Part shown: piece after piece, positions 30,157 to 37,761 of the stretch
Position numbering within the stretch: the stretch's first letter is position 1
Layout: each line of letters starts with the position of its first letter
Assembly: GCF_015355755.1 (NCBI RefSeq)
Contig: NZ_JACVEE010000002.1
Location: forward strand, 2,318,348 to 2,382,347
Length of the DNA: 64,000 nt
Origin: Nocardia sp. XZ_19_385
GTDB taxonomy: Bacteria > Actinomycetota > Actinomycetes > Mycobacteriales > Mycobacteriaceae
Direction: 5' to 3'
Made by a program: the position numbers and the translations under genes
Notes under the pieces: generated by a model
What the model was told of the DNA's origin: nothing
Seen by the model: only the letters and a program-made list of their open reading frames with translations
The model's database searches: none

Positions 30157-30705
30157 TCAATGATCTCGAGCGGTCCAGCGGGCCTGCTCGTCGCCGGTAT
30201 CGAAATCACCGGCGGCGTGCCGGAATTCCGCGAGCAGTTGCAACAGGGTGTGCAGGCGATCCGGGGGCAGGCCGGGCTGGGCGAACACCTTCGCGTTGAG
30301 TTCCCCGGTCGCCTCGGCGACGAGTTTCCGGCCCGCCTCGGTGATTTCGATGAGGGTGGCTCGGCGGTCGCTGGGATGCGGAACGCGTTGCACCAGCTGT
30401 GCCGCCTCCAGGCGATCCACGGTGTTGGTGACGCTGGTGGGGTGCACCTGCAGGCGCGCGCTGGCCTTGGCCATCGGCAGCGCGCCGGTCTTGCTGAAGC
30501 TCAGCAGGGCGAGCAGTTCGTAGCGCGAGAAAGTCAGACCGGTTGGTTTGAGCGCTTCGTCGACCCGGGCCATCACAATTTGCTGCGCGCGCACCAGAGA
30601 CGTCACTGCGGCCATGCCGTCGGCCACCGCGCCCCAGCCGTGGCCGACCCACTGACGGTGTGCCTCCTCGATCGGGTCGAGCGGAAGCGGGCGTGGCCGG
30701 GACAT
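30157..30705 (-). CDS. MarR-family transcriptional regulator
   Basis: 182 residues from the ATG at 30705; upstream in-frame ATGs at 30717 and 30744 are possible. The winged helix-turn-helix is clear: 'LPMAKASARLQVHPTSVTNTVDRLEA' is the recognition part and 'HPSDRRATLIEITEAGRKL' is the wing. It probably acts as a dimeric repressor responding to a small phenolic or lipophilic ligand. Its start faces the tRNA-Cys gene 93 bp away. No obvious target gene is adjacent. Confidence 0.88.
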   Translation of the reverse strand: MSRPRPLPLDPIEEAHRQWVGHGWGAVADGMAAVTSLVRAQQIVMARVDEALKPTGLTFSRYELLALLSFSKTGALPMAKASARLQVHPTSVTNTVDRLEAAQLVQRVPHPSDRRATLIEITEAGRKLVAEATGELNAKVFAQPGLPPDRLHTLLQLLAEFRHAAGDFDTGDEQARWTARDH

Positions 30706-30797
30706 GGACCCGATCATTCCATGCCGATCCGGGAATCGAATCACGGTGAGCGCAACTGTGGGCCGCGGTGTCGCGAAACGGGATAGTGATAGGCGAG

Positions 30798-30869
30798 GCG
30801 GGCGTGGCTGAGAGGTTTAGGCAGCGGTCTGCAAAGCCGTTTACGTGGGTTCGATTCCCGCCGCTCGCT
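30798..30869 (+). tRNA. tRNA-Cys (anticodon GCA)
   Basis: 72 nt with a full cloverleaf. The acceptor GCGGGCG pairs with CGCTCGC (one G-U). The D arm is GCTGAGAGG, the anticodon loop CTGCAAA has GCA, and the T arm is GTGGG-TTCGATT-CCCGC. The discriminator is T, normal for tRNA-Cys. CCA is not encoded. The retron-like module begins immediately downstream, and tRNA 3' ends are common integration sites, though no clear second att copy is visible. Confidence 0.95.
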
Positions 30870-30875
30870 CTAGGC

Positions 30876-30904
30876 CTGCAGCTCCGAGGTGACTCGGAGT
30901 GCAG
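30876..30904 (+). other. Stable hairpin with GUGA (GNRA) tetraloop
   Basis: CTGCA-g-CTCCGAG, loop GTGA, CTCGGAG-TGCAG: 12 base pairs with one bulged G, just after tRNA-Cys. It could be the tRNA terminator (no U-run follows) or a structured element of the retron transcript. Confidence 0.6.
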
Positions 30905-30922
30905 GGTGTGCCAGGGTATTCC

Positions 30923-31087
30923 GGTGCGACAGCGGCGAGGCGAGTGTGGGTCGATGCGACCCGTCTCAGGGGTAACCCCTGGGTCAGGCAGGTCAGTTGG
31001 GCACAGCGTCCGAAACCACAGGGCACGCTCCGCGTGCATCTTGGTACGAAGGACGAAGGGTTCTGGTCGCCTCGCCGCCGTCGCATT
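30923..31087 (+). ncRNA. Candidate retron msr-msd non-coding RNA
   Basis: A non-coding segment of about 165 nt ends nine bases before the reverse transcriptase ATG. Its ends are inverted repeats: GCGACAGCGGCGAGGCGA (30926-30943) pairs with 31067-31084 at 17 of 18 positions, plus a flanking T-A pair and two wobbles. Inside are two short hairpins, GGGTCG-ATG-CGACCC (30948-30962) and CTCAGGGG-TAA-CCCCTGGG (30965-30983), like an msr. A longer stem follows at 31007-31055 (CGTCC/GGACG, ACCA/TGGT, GCACGC/GCGTGC with a TCC loop), like an msd. G30944 directly after the first repeat is a plausible branching guanosine. The order a1-msr-msd-a2-RT matches retrons. The structure is read by eye, not predicted by covariance. 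Confidence 0.6.
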
Positions 31088-31096
31088 TCTCCGTTC

Positions 31097-32389
31097 ATGA
31101 GCGGTGCTGTTCCGCCCGATCTGGCCCGGGAACTGGCCTACTCCTTCGAGTTCCTCGGTGCGGAGTGGAGCCGGTCGAACCTGGCCGAGGCATTCGCGGA
31201 GATCGTCGAACCGGGCCGGGCCGAGGAACTGGCGCGCCGGGTCACGGATTTGATGCCGAGCGAACCACTCGATCCGGTCGGAACTCTCCAACGGCTCCTG
31301 GCGGAGTTGCCGAAATTGGCGACGATCGTCGTGTCGCTTCCGCCCGCCGCCGACGAGCTGGCCGATGAACTTCCCCGAACACAGCCTGCGCGTACGCGTT
31401 TCGGTGCGGTGGACATTCCGGATCTCGCGGCGCTGTGCGCGTTGCTCAATGTCACACCGGCCGAACTCGAATGGTTCGCCGACCACGGCAACTGGCTCCG
31501 TCGTGCCGCACAACCCTTGTCCCACTATCGATACCGGCAACTGCCGAAAACAAGCGGCGTCCGCCTCGTCGAGGCTCCGAAGGTCCGCCTGCGCGAAATC
31601 CAGCGGCGCATCCTGCATCGCGTGCTGAGCGAAATCCCGGCGCACCCAGCCTGTCACGGCTTCGAAAAGGGTCGCAGTGCAACAACCTTCGCCGCACCGC
31701 ACGCCGGCGCGGAAGTCGTTGTCCGGGTAGACCTGCGCGATTTCTTCACCAGTATCGGCGTCGCGCGAGTCCGTGCGGTATTCGCAGCCTGCGGATATTC
31801 GCCCACGGTCGCCCAAGTCCTGGCCGACCTGTGCACCACGGCCACCCCGGTCGCCGAACTCCGCACCCTCGACTTCAACCAGCGAAACCTCCTGCGCGCC
31901 CGCCACTTACCGCAAGGCGCACCGACCTCACCCCGCCTCGCCAACCTCATCGCGCACGGCTTGGACCGCCGTCTGGCCGGTTACGCGACCCAGCATGGTC
32001 TCGTGTACACCCGCTACGCCGACGACCTGGCCATCTCCGGTAAGAGCGACCTCGACCCGGGTCGGACCATCTGGCTGGCAACCAAAATCGCGAAGTCCGA
32101 AGGCTTCTCGATTCGCCCCGGCAAAACCCGCATCCGCCGCCCGCACCAGCGCCAGATCCTCGCGGGCCTGGTCATCAACACCCACCCCGCAGTCCCACGC
32201 GACCGCTACGACGCCCTGCGCGCCCTCCTGCACAACTGCCTGCGCACCGGCCCTGCCACTCAGAACCGCGACGGCCACAACGACTTCCGCGCCCACGTCT
32301 ACGGGTTGATCTCCTGGGTCGGCGAGACCAGCCCAGCTCGCCGCGACCGTCTCCTCGCCATGGCGGACCAGGTCGACTGGTCGAAATAG
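31097..32389 (+). CDS. Retron-type reverse transcriptase
   Basis: 430 residues from the ATG at 31097; the frame is open to 30899, but that part overlaps the structured RNA. RT motifs in order: 'CHGFEKGRS' (RT2, 187-194), catalytic Asp in VDLRDFF (211-217), LPQGAPTSP (271-279), and YADD (307-310). Retron hallmarks are recognisable in variant form: the NAxxH box as FAAPH (198-202), 'GYSP...LCTT' after motif 3, and the VTG box as LAG in LAGLVIN (355-361). No maturase, integrase or CRISPR domain is present. Residues 1-130 are a helical N-terminal extension I do not recognise. No ribosome binding site precedes the ATG. It would make msDNA from the upstream RNA, probably for phage defence. Confidence 0.9.
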   Translation: MSGAVPPDLARELAYSFEFLGAEWSRSNLAEAFAEIVEPGRAEELARRVTDLMPSEPLDPVGTLQRLLAELPKLATIVVSLPPAADELADELPRTQPARTRFGAVDIPDLAALCALLNVTPAELEWFADHGNWLRRAAQPLSHYRYRQLPKTSGVRLVEAPKVRLREIQRRILHRVLSEIPAHPACHGFEKGRSATTFAAPHAGAEVVVRVDLRDFFTSIGVARVRAVFAACGYSPTVAQVLADLCTTATPVAELRTLDFNQRNLLRARHLPQGAPTSPRLANLIAHGLDRRLAGYATQHGLVYTRYADDLAISGKSDLDPGRTIWLATKIAKSEGFSIRPGKTRIRRPHQRQILAGLVINTHPAVPRDRYDALRALLHNCLRTGPATQNRDGHNDFRAHVYGLISWVGETSPARRDRLLAMADQVDWSK

Positions 32390-32517
32390 CTACCGAGTCA
32401 CTGGAATCTGCTCTGTTCCAAGGACTTCTGTCATAGCCAAGACGTATTGTGGCTGTACCTCCTGCCGAGGGGCGATGGACTTGGTCTGACATCGCGCCCA
32501 GGAAGGAGGTGGTGGGG

Positions 32518-32637
32518 ATGGCGAAACATCGCCGGGAGAGAGAGACCCCGGTCAGCTACGGCACCGCGTACGTCAGTGTTGCCGTAGCAGCCGGGGTAAT
32601 CATCATCTACCTGGTCCGCCGAGTGCGGGCTAGGTAA
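32518..32637 (+). CDS. 39-residue single-TM protein, possible retron accessory/effector
   Basis: The product begins MAKHRRERETPVSYG. A basic N-terminus is followed by one membrane helix (about 17-33, 'AYVSVAVAAGVIIIYLV') and a basic tail RRVRAR. The ATG is preceded by GGAAGGAGG with eight-base spacing, an unusually strong ribosome binding site. It lies 128 bp after the reverse transcriptase on the same strand and just before a terminator hairpin, so it could be on the retron transcript. Some retrons use membrane proteins as effectors that kill or arrest infected cells; assigning that role here is inference. It might instead be an independent small membrane protein. Confidence 0.6.
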   Translation: MAKHRRERETPVSYGTAYVSVAVAAGVIIIYLVRRVRAR

Positions 32638-32645
32638 ACCCACCA

Positions 32646-32675
32646 GGTGGGGCGTCGTGTCAGCGGCGTCCCACC
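32646..32675 (+). terminator. 11-bp hairpin closing the retron-like unit
   Basis: GGTGGGGCGTC (32646-32656) pairs with GGCGTCCCACC (32665-32675) across an eight-base loop, with two G-U pairs. It begins eight bases after the small TM gene's stop. No U-run follows directly. Confidence 0.6.
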
Positions 32676-32733
32676 GCTCGGCATCACTTTCGTGACAAAG
32701 CAATGATACTTGGTAAGAGCAGTTCGGTATAGA

Positions 32734-33675
32734 TCACGCGCGAGAACCCTGCGTTTTCGCCCACGATGTCCAGAGCAGCTCCGCGAAGACGATCACCCAG
32801 ACGACTGCGGCCCCCGCCAGCAGCACCGCACCGAGGTCGTGCAGCGGGTGAATCTTCAGGGCGGCGGCGGTGGAGAGGGTAGCCACCGCGGTCATGCCGA
32901 GCGGAAAGACGGTCGCCCAGCGCCGGATGTTGTAACCAGGCCGCTTGTTGAAGACCTCGGCCGCCAGCAACACGACATACCCCATCAGACAGAGACCGAG
33001 CAGAACCAACGTGACCACCCGCAGCACGGTGTGCCCAACCCCCGTCCAGTGTTGCCACGCAGCGAGTTTCGAAGCCGCGAGCGCAGAAATAGCCAGCGCC
33101 CCCGCCGCCACCCACTGATCCCCCGCCCCCCGCCAGACCTGGGCGACATCGAAATGCGCGAACGCCACCACATAAAGCGGAATCCCAACTCCGAAGAACC
33201 CCAGCGCAACCCACATCAGCCACCCACCCCGCCCCGCCTGCGCCAGCGTGGCACCGAGCACCGCAACACCCTGCGTCGCAACACAAACCAAAAACGCGGC
33301 CCCCGGCATCCGCCTACCCCAATGCCGAACCACAAACCCCAGCAACACCGGCCACGCCACCACCGCCACCACAAGCAACACCACCGCCCCCCACTGCCAC
33401 CCCGCCAACGACAGCCGAGTCCCCAACACCGTCGTAGCAGCAACCCCCGTCAGCGCGGGCGCAGTCGCAGCCTCGGTCTCCCAACGCGAGTGATCCCCGA
33501 GCAACCGAGTCCCGAAGTCGACCGCCAACACCACCCACGCCCCGCCGGCGAGAGCGAGGGTAACCCAAGACGCCACCTCGAAATCCATGAGATGCAGGCC
33601 AACCGACAGAATCCCGGTGGCCATAACAAACGCCCCCGCTGCCGGCGGCAACTCCCGCCACCACTGCTGTGTCAT
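32734..33675 (-). CDS. TDT/SLAC1-family transporter (TehA-like)
   Basis: 313 residues with about ten hydrophobic segments. The N-terminus 'WWRELPPAAGAFVMATGILSVGLHL' and the C-terminal region match the tellurite-resistance/dicarboxylate transporter family, whose members export sulfite, malate or other anions. The channel-lining Phe/Gly pattern cannot be judged by eye. The gene is convergent with the retron unit. The substrate is unknown; no tellurite or sulfur gene is adjacent. Confidence 0.78.
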   Translation of the reverse strand: MTQQWWRELPPAAGAFVMATGILSVGLHLMDFEVASWVTLALAGGAWVVLAVDFGTRLLGDHSRWETEAATAPALTGVAATTVLGTRLSLAGWQWGAVVLLVVAVVAWPVLLGFVVRHWGRRMPGAAFLVCVATQGVAVLGATLAQAGRGGWLMWVALGFFGVGIPLYVVAFAHFDVAQVWRGAGDQWVAAGALAISALAASKLAAWQHWTGVGHTVLRVVTLVLLGLCLMGYVVLLAAEVFNKRPGYNIRRWATVFPLGMTAVATLSTAAALKIHPLHDLGAVLLAGAAVVWVIVFAELLWTSWAKTQGSRA

Positions 33676-34157
33676 CCCGCCATCTCAACCCGCCCACTAC
33701 CCCCGGTCAAGCAACACGTCGGCAACAGCCCCAAGATGCCTTGATAGCCAGCGACGACCCGACCCGTGCCGACCGCGGACGCTCGCCGTCGCTTATCGGC
33801 GTAGCCAGACGGATTCAGCGTTGGGGAACAGTCGGTGCGGCCGAGCCGGGGCGTAAGTCGCAGCGGCGGAAGAGTTTTCGCCATCATCAACCTGGCGCCG
33901 AGCTGGCCCGACGAAAGCATTTCAGCTAGGCGCGGCTGGCGCCGCTGGTTCGGACGCGGCTGAGGATCGACTCCCTGCCGGACCCCGGGCAGGCTGATCA
34001 GCTCAGACCCCGCCCGCCCGTGATCCGCGGCAAGTGAACGGGGGTCCGGGGGCGAAGCCCGCCGGGCGGGTTGTGGGGGTTGCACCCCCACAAAATTCGA
34101 GTGAAACGAGAATGGCTCATGCTCTTGATGAGCATGAGCCAAGCACGAGAGGAACGG
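33676..34157. other. 482-bp gene-free stretch with several hairpins
   Basis: No convincing gene. It contains a CCTGCC/GGCAGG stem (33974-33993), a perfect 10-bp stem TTGTGGGGGT-TGC-ACCCCCACAA (34071-34093), and a perfect 11-bp stem GGCTCATGCTC/GAGCATGAGCC (34114-34140). The two stems at the right edge lie downstream of tRNA-Arg. The left 300 bp show nothing else I can name; frames through it look like shadows. Confidence 0.6.
34114..34140 (-). terminator. Terminator of tRNA-Arg
   Basis: The perfect 11-bp stem GGCTCATGCTC with a five-base loop starts 18 bases past the tRNA 3' end. In the minus-strand direction it is followed by ATTCTCGTTTC, a weak T-rich tail. Confidence 0.7.
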
Positions 34158-34230
34158 TGCCCTCGGCAGGAATCGAACCTGCGGCCTTCTGCTCCGGAGG
34201 CAGACGCTCTATCCCCTGAGCTACGAGGGC
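34158..34230 (-). tRNA. tRNA-Arg (anticodon CCG)
   Basis: 73 nt. The acceptor GCCCTCG pairs with CGAGGGC, the D arm is GCTCAGGGGATAGAGC, the anticodon loop CTCCGGA gives CCG, and the T arm is GCAGG-TTCGATT-CCTGC with discriminator A. CCA is not encoded. Confidence 0.95.
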
Positions 34231-34336
34231 GGGATAGTTCTCGATCGGGCGCCGGGAGGGCGTCCGATCGGGCGGGGAAAGCGTATCGCATCCCCGGCCT
34301 ACCGCCAAAAAGGAGGGCGGGCCGGGGAGTTCGCGA

Positions 34337-35035
34337 TCAGTTGAGGGGGAGGGGGGTGCCGCCGCGGGTGGTGAGCATGCGGGTGATCAGCTGGGCTTCG
34401 TTCTGCTGGGTTCCGCCCATGGTTTCCGCCAGCGTGCGCACGGCGGTGGTTTCCGCGTGTGTGGCGGCGTACTGGATCATCGACAGCCCGCCCTGGTGGT
34501 GGCGCAGCATCAGGCGCAGGAACATGGTGTCCAGCTCGGGGGCCTGGCGCAGGGCGGCAAGTTCTTCGGCGGTGGCCATGCCGGGCATGGTCGCCATCGG
34601 ACCGGTGTGCTGGGCGGCGGTGGCCGCGCCGCCGTGATGTCCGGCGGACGGTTCGGTCATCCAGGCCATATAGCCGTCGACGCTCTGGGCGGGCTTGCCC
34701 CACAGCTGCAGCCAGCCCTGCATGCGGCCGACCTGGGCCTGCTGGGTGGTCATGATGTCGTAGGCCAGCCGGCGCACATCGTTGTCGGTGGAGCGGAGCA
34801 ATGCCACGCCCGCCATTTCCACCGCCTGCGCGTGATGCGCGGACATGTCCTGGGTGAAGCCGATGTCGACGGCGCCCGGATCGGGTTCGGACGCGCCGTC
34901 CAGCGGGATGCGCGCCATGGTGCCGACGGCGAAACCGAGCAGGATCGCCCCGATGACGCCCAGGACCAGCAGTGCGGTCCGCTGGCCCCGCACCTGCGTC
35001 CGGAATCCGGACTCGGTTTCGCTGTCGGCCGTCAT
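34337..35035 (-). CDS. DUF305 membrane-anchored protein
   Basis: 232 residues. One N-terminal TM segment (about 21-41) is followed by an extracytoplasmic ferritin-like DUF305 domain with two similar His-rich repeats, 'GFTQDMSAHHAQAVEMAGVAL' in part and 'LMLRHHQGGLSMIQYA'. The many His and Met residues (SAGHHGG, GPMATMPGM) suggest metal, perhaps copper, binding. The ATG follows the DUF3105 stop with no gap, so the two genes are one unit. The role is unknown; linkage to argS is common in actinobacteria. Confidence 0.88.
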   Translation of the reverse strand: MTADSETESGFRTQVRGQRTALLVLGVIGAILLGFAVGTMARIPLDGASEPDPGAVDIGFTQDMSAHHAQAVEMAGVALLRSTDNDVRRLAYDIMTTQQAQVGRMQGWLQLWGKPAQSVDGYMAWMTEPSAGHHGGAATAAQHTGPMATMPGMATAEELAALRQAPELDTMFLRLMLRHHQGGLSMIQYAATHAETTAVRTLAETMGGTQQNEAQLITRMLTTRGGTPLPLN

Positions 35036-35953
35036 CTACTGCGTCGCCGGGGGTGCCACGGGTTCGATGGGCGCCGCAGGTGCGGTCGGCACACCGGTCA
35101 GGCCCGGAATGTTCGGCACACCGGGAATGGTGGGCTGACCGGCGCCGCCGAGCTCACTCTGATCGGTGGGGATGCCGGTGCCGTCCACCGGAACCGCGTC
35201 CGGGCCCGGCGGCGCCGGATCGAACGGCGCCGGGTTGTCCCGGTCGAAGTACGGATTGGAGCAGTCCGCGCCGATCTCGGGGTAGACGCCGTACGGGTTC
35301 TGCCGCAGCGCGGTGATGAACTGCCCGACGCGCTTGTCGTTCGGATCGTCCAGCTTCAGCTGATGACCCCAGGACTGCAGCGAAACCGCCGATTCCAGCC
35401 CGGGATAGGGCGACATCATCGTGTACTGCTTGCCCTCGACCTTGCGCTTCAAGACGTCCAGCCCGGCCCCGTCGACCTTGTCGGGGTTGTAGGTGATCCA
35501 CACCGCGCCGTGCTCGAGCGAGTGCACCGCGTTCTCGGTGCGAATCGGCTTGCTGTACACCACACCGGTGCAGGCGGCCCAGGACGAATCGTGGGGTCCG
35601 CCGTAGGCCGGCGTCGTGTCGTAGGCCACGCGCTGGGTGGGCTGGATGTGCTTGCCGGCGCCCTGGGCGTAGTCCTTCTTCACCACGCCCGGGATCTGCT
35701 CGGACGGGTCCTTCTTCTCCGCGCTCGGCGTGTATTTGTCGAGCTCGGCCTGCTCGCGGTACTTCGGGACCAGGCTGTAGGCCAGGGCGCCGACCAATGC
35801 GATGATTACCGCGGCGGCACCGATGGCCAGCCACGGGATCTGGCGCTTGGGTCGAACTTGGTCTCTGCCGCCCCCCTTGCGGAGGGAAGGTGAAGCCTTC
35901 CCGGCGGCTCGGACGGCCTTGGCCGATTTCGAGGCGCTCTTACTACTCGGCAT
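35036..35953 (-). CDS. DUF3105 membrane-anchored protein
   Basis: 305 residues. A Lys-rich cytoplasmic N-terminus is followed by one TM segment (about 41-62) and the DUF3105 domain with its invariant 'HSLEHGAVWITYNP' and 'WAACTGVVYSKPI'. The tail is Pro-rich and disordered (PGVPNIPGLTGVPTAP). It sits at the cell surface side of the membrane. It lies immediately upstream of DUF305 and is divergent from argS with 94 bp between. Function unknown. Confidence 0.88.
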   Translation of the reverse strand: MPSSKSASKSAKAVRAAGKASPSLRKGGGRDQVRPKRQIPWLAIGAAAVIIALVGALAYSLVPKYREQAELDKYTPSAEKKDPSEQIPGVVKKDYAQGAGKHIQPTQRVAYDTTPAYGGPHDSSWAACTGVVYSKPIRTENAVHSLEHGAVWITYNPDKVDGAGLDVLKRKVEGKQYTMMSPYPGLESAVSLQSWGHQLKLDDPNDKRVGQFITALRQNPYGVYPEIGADCSNPYFDRDNPAPFDPAPPGPDAVPVDGTGIPTDQSELGGAGQPTIPGVPNIPGLTGVPTAPAAPIEPVAPPATQ

Positions 35954-36033
35954 CGCTCGTTGTGCTCTCTCGACGTGATGATTCCGCTAGTGCTGCGCGG
36001 TGCCCGCCCGAAGGTGTTCACCTGCCCAGACCA

Positions 36034-36039
36034 TAGGAT
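36034..36039 (+). promoter_or_regulatory. -10 box of a probable leaderless argS mRNA
   Basis: TAGGAT ends eight bases before the GTG start codon of argS, so the predicted transcript start coincides with the start codon. There is no ribosome binding site. Leaderless mRNAs are frequent in mycobacteria and relatives. Confidence 0.55.
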
Positions 36040-36047
36040 AGTTACTC

Positions 36048-37706
36048 GTGACTCCAGCTGACCTTGCATCTCTCCTTCGCGCAACCGCCGCGAAGGTGCT
36101 TGTCGAACGTGGACTGGACCCTGCGGTCCTGCCCGACGAGGTCAGTGTGGAACGCCCCCGTAATCCGGAACACGGTGACTATGCCACGAATTTGGCGATG
36201 CAGGTTGCCAAGAAAGTCGGAACCAACCCGCGCGAGCTCGCTACCTGGCTTGCCAGTGCCCTTGCCGAAGCCGACGGTGTGGACGCCGCGGACGTCGCCG
36301 GGCCGGGCTTCCTGAACATCCGGCTGGCCGCTGCCGCGCAGGGCGCGATCGTGGCGAAGATCCTGCAAGCGGGCGCCGGCTACGGCACTGGCGAGTCGCT
36401 GACCGGCACCAAGATCAACCTGGAGTTCGTCTCGGCGAACCCGACCGGCCCGATCCACCTCGGCGGCACCCGCTGGGCCGCCGTCGGTGACGCGCTGGGC
36501 CGGATTCTGTCCGCTCAGGGCGCAGCGGTGACCCGGGAGTACTACTTCAACGACGCCGGCGCGCAGATCGACCGGTTCGCCAATTCCCTGGTCGCAGCCG
36601 CGACCGGCGCCCCAACCCCGCAGGACGGGTATGCGGGCGCCTACATCACCGAGATCGCCGACGCGATCGTCGCGCAGCACCCGGACGCCGCGAGCCTGCC
36701 CGAGCAGGAACGCCACGAACTGTTCCGCGGCGAGGGCGTCGAGATGATGTTCGCCCACATCAAGAAGACGTTGCACGATTTCGGCTGCGACTTCGACGTC
36801 TACTTCAACGAGAGCTCGCTGTTCGCCTCCGGCGCGGTCGACAACGCCGTCGCGGAGTTGAAGGCCTCGGGCAATCTGTACGAGAAGGACGGCGCCTGGT
36901 GGATCGCCAGCACCGAGTACGGCGACGACAAGGACCGTGTCGTGCTCAAGAGCGACGGCACCTCGGCCTACATCGCCGGTGACATCGCCTACTTCCAGAA
37001 CAAGCGGTCGCGCGGCTTCGACCTGTGCATCTACATGCTGGGCGCGGACCACCACGGCTACATCGGCCGTTTGAAGGCCGCCGCCGCGGCGTTCGGCGAC
37101 AACCCGGACACCGTCGAGGTGCTCATCGGCCAAATGGTGAACCTGGTGAAAGACGGCGCCGCCGTGAAGATGAGCAAGCGCGCGGGCACGGTGATCACGC
37201 TCGACGACCTGGTGGAGGCCATCGGCGTCGACGCCTCGCGGTATTCGCTGGTGCGCTCCTCGGTGAACTCGAGCATCGATATCGACCTGGACCTGTGGAC
37301 CAAGCAGGAAAGCGTCAACCCGGTCTACTACGTGCAGTACGCGCACGCCCGCACCTGCAGCATCACCCGCAACGCGGCGGAATTCGAATTCGCTTCGGTG
37401 CCAGTGGATCTCGGCCTGCTGACCGCCGAACGCGAGACCAAGCTGATCGGCGTCCTGGCCGAGTTCCCCCGCGTCGTGGCCACCGCCGCGGACATGCGGG
37501 AACCGCACCGCGTCGTGCGCTACCTGGAAGAAGTGGCCGGCGCCTACCACCCGTTCCAGTCCGACGACGATATGCGCGTGCTGCCCAAGGGCGACGAACC
37601 CGTCACCCCGCGCCACGCCGCCCGGCTGCAGCTGGTCAAGGCGACCCGTCAGGTGCTGGCCAACGGCCTCGCCCTGCTGGGTGTGAGCGCACCGGAGCGG
37701 ATGTGA
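36048..37706 (+). CDS. argS: Arginyl-tRNA synthetase
   Basis: 552 residues, a class I synthetase. The N-terminal Add-1 domain begins '[12 protein letters not shown]'. The HIGH-type motif is HLGG in '[11 protein letters not shown]' (about 136-146), the KMSKS loop is '[14 protein letters not shown]' (about 375-388), and the C-terminal anticodon-binding DALR domain contains '[13 protein letters not shown]'. It charges tRNA-Arg; one tRNA-Arg gene lies 1.8 kb away. The start codon is GTG with no ribosome binding site. It heads the lysA-hom-thrCB cluster. Confidence 0.96.
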   Translation: MTPADLASLLRATAAKVLVERGLDPAVLPDEVSVERPRNPEHGDYATNLAMQVAKKVGTNPRELATWLASALAEADGVDAADVAGPGFLNIRLAAAAQGAIVAKILQAGAGYGTGESLTGTKINLEFVSANPTGPIHLGGTRWAAVGDALGRILSAQGAAVTREYYFNDAGAQIDRFANSLVAAATGAPTPQDGYAGAYITEIADAIVAQHPDAASLPEQERHELFRGEGVEMMFAHIKKTLHDFGCDFDVYFNESSLFASGAVDNAVAELKASGNLYEKDGAWWIASTEYGDDKDRVVLKSDGTSAYIAGDIAYFQNKRSRGFDLCIYMLGADHHGYIGRLKAAAAAFGDNPDTVEVLIGQMVNLVKDGAAVKMSKRAGTVITLDDLVEAIGVDASRYSLVRSSVNSSIDIDLDLWTKQESVNPVYYVQYAHARTCSITRNAAEFEFASVPVDLGLLTAERETKLIGVLAEFPRVVATAADMREPHRVVRYLEEVAGAYHPFQSDDDMRVLPKGDEPVTPRHAARLQLVKATRQVLANGLALLGVSAPERM

Positions 37707-37761
37707 ACGCACACCTATCGAAGTGCGCGCGCGCACTCGTGAACCCCCGAAAGGAACAGAA

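Noticed and set aside
31097-32389. RT as part of a group II intron or a diversity-generating retroelement
   Set aside because: No maturase X or endonuclease domain, no intron boundary or domain V-like hairpin after it, and motif 4 is QG rather than the SQ of DGR RTs; no template/variable repeat pair was seen.
30861-32680. attL/attR pair from tRNA-Cys integration
   Set aside because: Only CCGCTCG (7 nt) of the tRNA end recurs near 32674, which is expected by chance in GC-rich DNA.
34071-34093. TTGTGGGGGT hairpin as an intrinsic terminator of the plus strand
   Set aside because: No plus-strand gene ends nearby and no T-run follows; kept only as a hairpin in the gap.
33672-34142. 156-codon minus-strand frame in the gap between the transporter and tRNA-Arg
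   Set aside because: Covers palindromic, probably terminator DNA, has no ribosome binding site and no protein-like pattern.
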